Below the pieces are notes generated by a model. It was not told the DNA's origin. It ran no database searches and saw only the letters and a list, made by a program, of their open reading frames with translations. From NCBI GenBank assembly GCA_945889575.1, contig CAMDBY010000125.1, positions 1-5,236 of the forward strand: a DNA stretch of 5,236 bases, read 5' to 3'. Position 1 is the stretch's first letter, and each line of letters opens with the position of its first letter. Source of the DNA: Bifidobacterium breve (GTDB lineage: Bacteria > Actinomycetota > Acidimicrobiia > Acidimicrobiales > Ilumatobacteraceae). A program made the translations under genes and the position numbers. Below are positions 1 through 5,236 of the stretch, piece by piece.

Positions 1-191
1 CCGTACGTTCGTCACGCAACTCTGCCGCTGTGGCCGAGTCGCTTGCAGTTCTTGAAACCGAAGCTGCAGACCCTGAAATCAACCTCCTGCCAGCCCTGAT
101 TAACGCATCAAACGCGCAGGCTACGGTGGGCGAAATGATGAAGTCAATGGGCACAGTATTTGGCCGCCATGTCGAAGTGCCAACAATCTGA
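1..191 (+). CDS. Acyl-CoA mutase large (substrate-binding) subunit, C-terminal end, partial
   Basis: The reading frame is open from position 3 to the TGA at 189-191 and gives 62 residues. They start VRSSRNSAAVAESL, continue with an NLLPALINA stretch and a TVGEMM motif, and end in VFGRHVEVPTI. This matches the C-terminal end of the TIM-barrel chain of methylmalonyl-CoA-mutase-family enzymes, where an R..RD, NLMP and ATVGEI pattern is usual. Family members rearrange the carbon skeleton of acyl-CoAs using adenosylcobalamin. Here the chain stops before any B12-binding domain, and the next gene supplies that domain. This is the split layout seen in isobutyryl-CoA, 2-hydroxyisobutyryl-CoA and archaeal-type mutases. 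The residues that set substrate specificity lie upstream of the window, so the substrate cannot be named. Family membership is secure; the exact enzyme is not. Confidence 0.88.
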   Translation, partial: VRSSRNSAAVAESLAVLETEAADPEINLLPALINASNAQATVGEMMKSMGTVFGRHVEVPTI

Positions 192-580
192 TGACTCTTC
201 GCGTGTTGGTTGCAAAAATCGGACTTGATGGTCATGATCGCGGAATCAAGATTGTTGCGCGACTCTTGCGTGATGCCGGCATGGAAGTTATCTACACAGG
301 CCTGTTCCAAACACCTGACACAGTGGCATCGGCCGCTATCGACGAAGACGTTGATGTCATCGGGTTATCAATGTTGTCTGGTGCACACATGACTCTTGCG
401 CCATTAGTTGTAGAAGCGTTGCGATCACGCGGGGCATCGATTCCTGTAGTCGTGGGCGGCATCGTGCCGAAACAAGACATACCACTGTTGAAGGCTGCAG
501 GTATTTCTGAAGTGTTAGGTCCTGGAGCACCAGGAACTGCAGTTGTCGACACTATTCGTGCCGCAGCAAACGCGTCCTAA
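191..580 (+). CDS. Acyl-CoA mutase small subunit, cobalamin-binding (129 aa)
   Basis: This is a stand-alone B12-binding domain. The base-off/His-on signature DxHxxG is seen as D13, H15 and G18 in the stretch GLDGHDRG; H15 is the expected lower axial ligand of cobalt. The second signature SxL is at S60-L62, and the GG motif is at 89-90 (VVVGGIVP). About 130 residues is normal for small subunits of split mutases such as IcmB or HcmB. The protein should pair with the large subunit encoded just upstream to form a cytoplasmic adenosylcobalamin enzyme. The start ATG shares a base with the preceding stop (TGATG), there is no strong Shine-Dalgarno sequence, and translational coupling is likely. The ATG is well placed because the first beta strand (TLRVLVAKIG) begins right after it. 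The substrate (methylmalonyl-, isobutyryl- or hydroxyisobutyryl-CoA) is unresolved. Confidence 0.93.
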   Translation: MTLRVLVAKIGLDGHDRGIKIVARLLRDAGMEVIYTGLFQTPDTVASAAIDEDVDVIGLSMLSGAHMTLAPLVVEALRSRGASIPVVVGGIVPKQDIPLLKAAGISEVLGPGAPGTAVVDTIRAAANAS

Positions 581-581
581 A

Positions 582-2843
582 TTACTGACGATTCATTTCT
601 GCTTGTGCTTCGGCTTTTGCAGTATCTACACGGCGTGGTCCTGATTCAATAATGATCTCGTGTAATTCACCGGTGTATGCATATGGTGCGCTGTAGCGAG
701 TTGATATTGGTGAACCATGATCAAATCCGACACTTGGCCCGACAGATGAAATCATGCGCATAAACAACGACACTTCAGCCGAACCACCCGATACACCATC
801 GATTGTGACTTCCAAGAAGCCAGACATTCCGTCACCGCGGCGAAGGACTGCACGAAGTTCGTGATCACCTTCTGGCACGAGTCCAGCTGATTCGATAACG
901 GTGTGATCACCGAATGCGTTGTAGTCAAGAAGCAGTCGTCCATTTTGAACGAACACTGAAATTCCAGAGTTCTGCGTACCTGATGCATAGAGAACACCTT
1001 CGTCACCCTTTTTGTAGGTGACTTTGGCAACGATGTCAACATTACGGCCGCCAACTCCACCCGATGCTTGCGATGGCATTGGTGACATTGGTGGACGATA
1101 CACATAACGACGATCTTCAGGGTGTGGAGAGTTCTTACGGAACCGAGCACCAAAGAGTTCAACACCTCGGTCATCAAGTGGCAATACACCATGAATCTCA
1201 GCTTGTTCCCACCAGTGAGCAATCATCTCTTCAAGCTTCGCTGGTTCACTGTCTGCAAGGTCATTGCACTCTGAACGATCGATTGATAGGTGATACAGCT
1301 CCCACTTTTCATTGCTATATGGCTGACCAGAAGTGTGCTTTAACACTGCTTTCCATTCACCAGCGACAATTGCCAAGCTTCCACCATTTTCAAAATGCTG
1401 AACCGTGTTAGTGGCAGGTGCCTTCGGATCATTGAGGAATGACTTAAAGGAATGACCTGTGACAGGTATTTGTTCAAGACCTTTACGAACCTTCGGAGGT
1501 GTGACACCAATAATGTCGTACATCGTTGGCACAATGTCTGCAACAAACACGAACTGATCGCGCTTTGTTCCTCTCTGTTCTTTTGGCACTCCGTTTGGCC
1601 AGTGAAACACCATCGGTACGTGTACGCCACCTTCGTGCGTGTTCTGCTTGTACCAGCGGTACGGAGTGTTGCCAACTTGCGCCCAACCCCACGGATAGTT
1701 GTTGTGGCTGTTTGGCCCACCAATGTCGTCAATGTCTTTGATTGCTTGGTCAGGTGTTTCGAAAATGCCGTTGAAAAACTTCATTTCGTGCATGACTCCG
1801 TATGGGCCACCCTCTTGTGACGCACCGTTGTCGGCGTGAATAACAAGAACCGTGTTGTCGAGTTGTCCGAGCTTGCGCAAGCCTTCAACAAGGCGACCAA
1901 TCTGATCATCTGTGTGGTCAAGGAACGCTGCAAAAGCTTCTTGTAAACGAGCCGCAAGGCGTTGTTCGTTTTCTGACAATTTATCCCATGGTTGCACGCC
2001 AGGGTTACGAGGCGACAACACCGTGTCTGCGGGAATCACACCAGTTGCAATTTGTTTTTTGAACCACCGTTCGCGAACAATGTCCCAACCTTCGTCATAC
2101 TTACCGCGATATTTCGCCATGTATGAAGCCGGTGCTTGGTGAGGCGCATGAGTTGCACCAAATGCGACGTAACCAAGGAATGGGCGGTCTGGTCGAACGC
2201 CTTTGTAGTCAGTAATAATACGTAACGCTTGATCAACAAGATCTTCCGATAGGTGGTAGCCCTCTTCTGCAGTGCGCGGAGCATCAACAGGGTGATTGTC
2301 TGCAACAAGTTCAGGGTGGAACTGATCTGTTTCACCATCCATGAATCCGTAGAACCGGTTAAAGCCTCGTGCGACTGGCCACTGATCAAACGGACCAGCA
2401 GCAGAGGCCTGCTCCATTGGCGCAAGGTGCCATTTTCCAACTGCAAATGTTCCGTAGCCTTCATCGCCCAAAACTTCAGCAACAGTTGCTGCATGGTTTG
2501 AGATATGTCCGAGTTGGTTTGGAAATCCAGTGATGAAGTTCGACACAGAACGCATACCGACTGCATGGTTTGAACGACCACTGAGGAGAGCTGCCCGTGT
2601 TGGTGAACACAATGGCGTTACGTGAAAGTTCGTGAACTGCAAACCATTTGCAGCGAGCCCATCGATGTTTGGCGTATCGATGTCAGATCCAAAGCAACCC
2701 ATTTGTGCAAAACCGGTGTCGTCGAGAAGGACAAGGATGACGTTCGGGGCATCGGGGCCAGGGTGAGCTGGAGTCGCGAACCACGGCTCTGACTCGGCCA
2801 CCGTGCGTCCAATTTTTCCTTCAAATCCGTAGTTCTCAGCCAT
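582..2843 (-). CDS. Type I sulfatase (arylsulfatase), 753 aa, formylglycine-dependent
   Basis: The protein hydrolyses sulfate esters. All expected active-site elements are visible: metal ligands D41-D42 in LVLLDDTGF; the CxPxR core C79-S-P-T-R83 followed by AALLSGR, where C79 (codon at complement 2607-2609) would become formylglycine; K137 and H139 in GKWHL; H232 in GATHAPH; D338-N339 in HADNG; and K399 with H403 in the YKQNTHEGG segment. The catalytic domain runs to about residue 590. A further 150 or so residues (about 600-735) look beta-rich and precede a charged tail rich in Ala and Glu. This length and two-part layout resemble the 750-800-residue mycobacterial AtsA/AtsD type. No signal peptide or membrane segment is seen at the N terminus, so cytoplasmic action is expected. 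A purine-rich AGGGGAG lies 3 bases before the ATG. The natural substrate cannot be told. The gene is intact and faces away from the DUF2855 gene. Confidence 0.95.
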   Translation of the reverse strand: MAENYGFEGKIGRTVAESEPWFATPAHPGPDAPNVILVLLDDTGFAQMGCFGSDIDTPNIDGLAANGLQFTNFHVTPLCSPTRAALLSGRSNHAVGMRSVSNFITGFPNQLGHISNHAATVAEVLGDEGYGTFAVGKWHLAPMEQASAAGPFDQWPVARGFNRFYGFMDGETDQFHPELVADNHPVDAPRTAEEGYHLSEDLVDQALRIITDYKGVRPDRPFLGYVAFGATHAPHQAPASYMAKYRGKYDEGWDIVRERWFKKQIATGVIPADTVLSPRNPGVQPWDKLSENEQRLAARLQEAFAAFLDHTDDQIGRLVEGLRKLGQLDNTVLVIHADNGASQEGGPYGVMHEMKFFNGIFETPDQAIKDIDDIGGPNSHNNYPWGWAQVGNTPYRWYKQNTHEGGVHVPMVFHWPNGVPKEQRGTKRDQFVFVADIVPTMYDIIGVTPPKVRKGLEQIPVTGHSFKSFLNDPKAPATNTVQHFENGGSLAIVAGEWKAVLKHTSGQPYSNEKWELYHLSIDRSECNDLADSEPAKLEEMIAHWWEQAEIHGVLPLDDRGVELFGARFRKNSPHPEDRRYVYRPPMSPMPSQASGGVGGRNVDIVAKVTYKKGDEGVLYASGTQNSGISVFVQNGRLLLDYNAFGDHTVIESAGLVPEGDHELRAVLRRGDGMSGFLEVTIDGVSGGSAEVSLFMRMISSVGPSVGFDHGSPISTRYSAPYAYTGELHEIIIESGPRRVDTAKAEAQAEMNRQ

Positions 2844-2960
2844 GGTCTCCCCTATTACTTACGAGACACCATCTTTGCTGGCGTCTGGCCCTATAAAGGG
2901 TGTCGAATCAGAATAGATGCTGTTCCTGTGGGATTATCAATGGGCCCCCTACAACCCATA

Positions 2961-2975
2961 AGTTCAGTACGAACT
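2961..2975. promoter_or_regulatory. Inverted repeat AGTTC-N5-GAACT, possible operator
   Basis: AGTTCAGTACGAACT is a perfect 5-base inverted repeat with a 5-base spacer, directly next to the AGGAG ribosome binding site of the DUF2855 gene. If the weak promoter at 2934-2962 is real, the repeat covers its transcription start, a position typical of a repressor operator. It could equally act as a small mRNA hairpin hiding the ribosome site. The arms are short enough that chance is possible. Confidence 0.3.
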
Positions 2976-2980
2976 AGGAG
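2976..2980 (+). promoter_or_regulatory. Ribosome binding site AGGAG for the DUF2855 gene
   Basis: AGGAG lies 5 bases before the ATG at 2986 and fixes that start. The wider motif GGAGACC (2977-2983) is also found on the opposite strand before the sulfatase start (complement 2844-2850), so both divergent genes carry the same leader sequence. Confidence 0.8.
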
Positions 2981-2985
2981 ACCCC

Positions 2986-4041
2986 ATGCACTTAGAGATC
3001 GACCGATCCAACCTTCGCAATCACCGCATCGTCGCCACTACGGCACCCGCTACGGCACCCGACGGTTCTGTTGTCCTCGCTCTCGAGCGGTTTGCACTTA
3101 CCGCAAACAACATCAGCTATGTGATGTCGGGCGATGCTCTTGATTACTGGGGTTTCTTTCCCACAGACGATGGTTGGGGCCGTCTACCCACCATGGGCTT
3201 TGGTGTTGTCACGTCGTCTGGCGTCGCTGGCGTAAATGTTGGCGAACGCTTCTTTGGTTTCTACCCAGCCGGCGATCACCATGTGGTGCAAGCCGAAGCA
3301 ATCAGTTCTGGTTTCGTCGATGTGTCTGCCCACCGCGAGTCACATGCCATGGCATACCGCGGATTCGACAAAGTGTCGCCCACTGAAACTGAAAAAGATA
3401 ATGCAACTCTTGTGCTGCGCGGTCTTTTTGTTACGTCATTCTTAGCTGAAGACTTCCTACGTGAATCAGATTTCTTCGGAGCAGCACAGGTACTTGTTAC
3501 TAGTGCTTCCAGTAAGACTTCAATCGCCCTTGCACATTGTCTTCGCGAGAATTCAAAAACAAGAGTCATCGCACTTACATCAGCTGCCAATGTTGACTTC
3601 ACATACGGCGTTGATCTGTATCACCAAGTCATTACTTATGACGATATTGAATCTCTCGACCCTTCCGTTCCAACTGTCATTGTTGACATGGCAGGAAACG
3701 CAAGTGTTATCTCGCGAGTACATAATCACTTCAATGATGCGTTGAAGTATTCATGTCGTATTGGTGGCACACACTGGGATCAGTCAGGTTCAACAAAGGG
3801 AATCCCCGGACCGCGCCCAGAATTCTTCTTTGCACCTACCCAAATGGCAAAGCGCGGCAAAGAATGGGGGCGCGACGTGTTCAATGAGCGCATCGCAACT
3901 GCTTTGTCTCTATTCCTCGACGATTCCACCCGTTGGCTCACTATTGAACATTCACACGGCTCAGACGCATTATCTGATGTCTACATGCAACTTGTGGAAG
4001 GGCGCGTGCGTCCCGAAGCCGGACACATTCTTTCTCTTTAA
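2986..4041 (+). CDS. DUF2855 family protein, medium-chain-reductase-like (351 aa)
   Basis: The protein resembles the DUF2855 family, which I recognise by its overall layout; this is recall, not a search. The N-terminal part contains RFALTANNISYVMSGD (about 35-50), similar to the GroES-like domain of medium-chain dehydrogenases/reductases. Around 168-178 comes AQVLVTSASSKTS, where a nucleotide-binding loop would sit. It is an SASSKT loop rather than a classical GxGxxG. Further strands follow (VIALTS at 194-199, VIVDMAG at 231-237), and the C terminus EGRVRPEAGHILSL is reductase-like. No zinc-ligand cluster is apparent. No catalytic activity is established for the family as far as I know; an NAD(P)H-dependent or CoA-related role would be a guess. 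It has a good AGGAG site and heads a tight gene set, with 23 bases to the next gene. An in-frame 12-bp tandem repeat lies near its N terminus. Confidence 0.85.
   Translation: MHLEIDRSNLRNHRIVATTAPATAPDGSVVLALERFALTANNISYVMSGDALDYWGFFPTDDGWGRLPTMGFGVVTSSGVAGVNVGERFFGFYPAGDHHVVQAEAISSGFVDVSAHRESHAMAYRGFDKVSPTETEKDNATLVLRGLFVTSFLAEDFLRESDFFGAAQVLVTSASSKTSIALAHCLRENSKTRVIALTSAANVDFTYGVDLYHQVITYDDIESLDPSVPTVIVDMAGNASVISRVHNHFNDALKYSCRIGGTHWDQSGSTKGIPGPRPEFFFAPTQMAKRGKEWGRDVFNERIATALSLFLDDSTRWLTIEHSHGSDALSDVYMQLVEGRVRPEAGHILSL
3038..3061 (+). repeat. Perfect 12-bp tandem duplication inside the DUF2855 gene
   Basis: CTACGGCACCCG occurs twice back to back (3038-3049 and 3050-3061). It adds four residues in frame, giving the local protein sequence TAPATAPD at about residues 19-26. 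It looks like a recent replication-slippage event in a probably flexible N-terminal loop. Confidence 0.9.
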
Positions 4042-4050
4042 ATCACTACC

Positions 4051-4056
4051 AAAGGA
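4051..4056 (+). promoter_or_regulatory. Ribosome binding site AAAGGA for the double DUF1330-like gene
   Basis: AAAGGA lies 8 bases before the ATG at 4065, in the 23-base gap after the DUF2855 stop (4039-4041). There is no room for a terminator plus a new promoter in this gap, so the two genes are probably co-transcribed. Confidence 0.65.
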
Positions 4057-4064
4057 ATATCACC

Positions 4065-4877
4065 ATGTCACCAAACAAACCAACATACGGAACAGTCGAT
4101 CGTGAATACGGAATGCGTATGTTCACTACCCCACCAGAGCAAGACGGCCCTGTGTGGATGGTGAACTTCATGAAGTACAAAGAAGAAGCCACATACGCAG
4201 ATGGCTCGAGAGGTATCTCGGGTCAGGAAGCTGATGACAAGTACGCCCCGACTGAAATTCTTACTGAATTGGGCGCAGAAGTTCCGTTCTTTGGTGATGT
4301 TGTCTTGCAGCTTGCAGGAAAAGATTACAAGTGGGACCGCATCGGTGTTGTTAAATACCCAACACGTGCGGCATTTCTTGGCATGCAGAATCGTAAAGAT
4401 TTCCTCGACAAGCACGAGCACAAAGAAGCCGGCATGGAATTCACATTCGTCATCGGTTGCCAGCCAGTTGAACTCCCCGGCAAGCTCCGCGTAAAGCCGG
4501 AAAATTGGGACAGCATCGAACATGCACCTACCGAAGAAGACGGCCCCGTCATGGTTGTGCATCTTTTGAAGTTTGTTGAAGGCGGTCGTCAGGGCGACAT
4601 GGAGGAATACCAGTCAAAGGCATTCACTGTTGCTCAGAAACATGGTGGCGGAGCTGCTGCAGTTTTCACTGTTGAAGGAACGATCATGGGCGATGGCCGC
4701 CAATGGGATGAATGCCGCTTCATTGCGTATCCATCAATGCGTTCATTCATGGCCGTGGTGCAAGACCCCGAGCGTCTCGAAGCACAAGGCAATCATCGTG
4801 TTGCTGCAATTGCAGATACCTACACGGTTATTGTCCGCCCTCGCAACGATACGTTCACAACTCAAGGTGCAATCTGA
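4065..4877 (+). CDS. Protein with two tandem DUF1330-like (dimeric alpha/beta barrel) domains, 270 aa
   Basis: The sequence is an internal duplication. Repeat 1 begins DGPVWMVNFMKY (27-38), continues with WDRIGVVKYPTRAAFLGM (90-107) and ends near CQPV (132-135). Repeat 2 begins DGPVMVVHLLKF (159-170), continues with WDECRFIAYPSMRSFMAV (214-231) and ends VIVRP (255-259). Each repeat has the strand, helix, W-D-x-x-x-hydrophobic-x-x-Y-P-(T/S) strand, R-x-x-F helix and final strand of DUF1330-like ferredoxin folds, which usually pair as dimers. Here one chain could form the pair by itself. Repeat 1 has a longer segment between its first strand and the WD strand (51 versus 43 residues), including TYADGSRGISGQEADDKY. 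No signal peptide is seen. Function is unknown; related folds include monooxygenases, dehalogenation-linked enzymes and small-ligand binders. The stop codon overlaps the start of the next gene, which implies coupled synthesis with the hydrolase. Confidence 0.8.
   Translation: MSPNKPTYGTVDREYGMRMFTTPPEQDGPVWMVNFMKYKEEATYADGSRGISGQEADDKYAPTEILTELGAEVPFFGDVVLQLAGKDYKWDRIGVVKYPTRAAFLGMQNRKDFLDKHEHKEAGMEFTFVIGCQPVELPGKLRVKPENWDSIEHAPTEEDGPVMVVHLLKFVEGGRQGDMEEYQSKAFTVAQKHGGGAAAVFTVEGTIMGDGRQWDECRFIAYPSMRSFMAVVQDPERLEAQGNHRVAAIADTYTVIVRPRNDTFTTQGAI
4864..4869 (+). promoter_or_regulatory. Possible ribosome binding site AAGGTG for the hydrolase gene
   Basis: AAGGTG sits 7 bases before the ATG at 4877, inside the end of the preceding gene. 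It is only a partial match to the consensus. With the TGATG overlap it supports reinitiation or coupling at 4877 rather than at the in-frame ATG at 4886. Confidence 0.4.
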
Positions 4878-5236
4878 TGGAAATAATGCGTACCCCCGAT
4901 AGTTGCTTTGAGAATCTTCCTGATTACAACTTTGCACCGCATTACACAACCATTACTGCCACAGACGGCACGGCGCTACGTTTTCATTTCGTAGATGAAG
5001 GCCCGCGTGATGCTGCACCAATTGTGTTGATGCATGGCAACCCTTCATGGTCGTACTTGCATCGCCACATGATCACAGGTCTTGTTGCACTTGGTCACCG
5101 TGTTCTATCACTTGACCTCATGGGTCTTGGCCGATCTGACAAACCGAACGAAGCGTCGTACTACTCACTTGCTAGTCATGTTGATTGGGTAACGAAATGG
5201 TTCGAGGCAGAAAACCTCACCAACGTCACCATGTAC
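4877..5236 (+). CDS. Haloalkane dehalogenase-type alpha/beta hydrolase, N-terminal 120 aa, partial
   Basis: The frame is open to the window end. The N terminus (RTPDSCFENLPDYNFAPHY, 5-23) closely follows the start of DhlA-type haloalkane dehalogenases such as mycobacterial Rv2296, as recalled. Next come the oxyanion/halide loop HGNPSWSY (53-60) and the strand and loop DLMGLGRSDKP (80-90). In this family the loop after NVTMY leads into VQDWG, so the nucleophilic Asp should lie about three codons past the window edge. The His and acid of the triad are also outside. DhlA has Glu (HGEPTW) where this protein has Asn (N55); Asn is typical of the HLD-II and HLD-III/OleB groups. It is therefore either a DhlA-like enzyme with a changed halide-binding residue or a relative such as a beta-lactone decarboxylase. 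The start at 4877 keeps the same spacing to RTPD as in relatives; AAGGTG lies 7 bases upstream. ATG 4886 is a less likely alternative. Confidence 0.85.
   Translation, partial: MEIMRTPDSCFENLPDYNFAPHYTTITATDGTALRFHFVDEGPRDAAPIVLMHGNPSWSYLHRHMITGLVALGHRVLSLDLMGLGRSDKPNEASYYSLASHVDWVTKWFEAENLTNVTMY

Larger units (their letters stand above)
2844..2985. promoter_or_regulatory. Divergent intergenic control region between sulfatase and DUF2855 gene
   Basis: These 142 bases must hold the promoters of both divergent genes if each is transcribed from here. Rightward, the best hexamer pair is TTATCA (2934-2939) and CATAAG (2957-2962) with a 17-base spacer; each matches the housekeeping consensus at 4 of 6 positions. 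This would place the transcript start near 2969. Leftward, TTGATA (complement 2935-2940) and TATTCT (complement 2910-2915) sit 19 bases apart, which is longer than ideal. The two -35 candidates overlap. A TATAAA at 2892-2897 has no matching -35 element. The region as a control region is sound by position; the individual boxes are weak guesses. Confidence 0.5.

Noticed and set aside
182..193. CAATCTGATG shared by both one-base gene overlaps (184-193 and 4870-4879) as a possible regulatory repeat
   Set aside because: Both upstream genes happen to end in an Ile codon followed by the TGATG overlap; the shared string is explained by that and does not extend further.
1064..2501. Several open frames of 70-180 codons on both strands within the sulfatase gene
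   Set aside because: They lie in other frames of a clearly intact sulfatase with all active-site motifs, have unnatural compositions, and show no recognisable domains or ribosome sites.
2889..2900. CCCTATAAAGGG as an operator palindrome or terminator stem
   Set aside because: It is only an approximate palindrome with mismatches around the centre, and its arms are too short for a terminator. No T-run follows.
2917..2961. A 14-codon reading frame (MLFLWDYQWAPYNP) upstream of the DUF2855 gene, rich in Trp and Tyr, resembling an attenuator leader peptide
   Set aside because: There is no Shine-Dalgarno sequence before its ATG, no set of alternative hairpins follows, and the best promoter guess would start transcription after it. 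The downstream genes are not aromatic amino acid biosynthesis genes.
2961..2975. LexA/SOS box
   Set aside because: Actinobacterial SOS boxes read GAAC-N4-GTTC; here the half-sites are in the opposite order (GTTC...GAAC) with a 5-base spacer.
4068..4562. A 164-codon minus-strand open frame opposite the double-domain gene
   Set aside because: It is antisense to a well-supported gene with internal repeat conservation; its translation is rich in Cys and Phe runs and resembles no family I know.

Overview
The window looks like a chromosomal segment of an actinobacterium of moderate GC content, roughly half G+C by eye. The gene families (a two-subunit B12-dependent acyl-CoA mutase, a long cytoplasmic-type arylsulfatase, DUF2855 and DUF1330-like proteins, and a haloalkane dehalogenase resembling the mycobacterial DhlA/Rv2296 type) together suggest an actinobacterial heterotroph. 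A member of the Acidimicrobiia or a similar environmental lineage would fit, but this is inference from gene content; no rRNA or other taxonomic marker is present.

Layout. (1) Positions 1-191 hold the last 62 codons of the large, substrate-binding subunit of a methylmalonyl-CoA-mutase-family enzyme. Its stop codon overlaps the start of the small B12-binding subunit (191-580) in a TGATG junction. (2) A 753-residue type I sulfatase (582-2843) lies on the minus strand. It meets the B12 subunit tail to tail with one base between the two stop codons. (3) A 142-bp divergent intergenic region (2844-2985) separates the sulfatase from a rightward gene set. It holds a GTTC/GAAC inverted repeat, weak promoter-like hexamers, and the same GGAGACC leader motif before both genes. 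(4) The rightward set is a DUF2855 protein (2986-4041), a protein made of two DUF1330-like ferredoxin-fold repeats (4065-4877), and a haloalkane dehalogenase-type alpha/beta hydrolase (4877 to beyond 5236). The last two overlap by one base, again as TGATG.

How the genes may work together. The two mutase subunits form one enzyme that rearranges the carbon skeleton of an acyl-CoA. The three rightward genes are packed like an operon and probably act in one catabolic route. A plausible reading is hydrolysis of a halogenated or lactone-type substrate by the hydrolase, with the reductase-fold DUF2855 protein and the double-domain protein acting on related intermediates. The sulfatase shares their control region and may release a substrate for the same route. 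None of these links is proven by the sequence. The best candidate for something undescribed is the DUF2855 / double DUF1330 / dehalogenase cassette. There are no RNA genes, mobile elements, CRISPR arrays or convincing terminators in the window.
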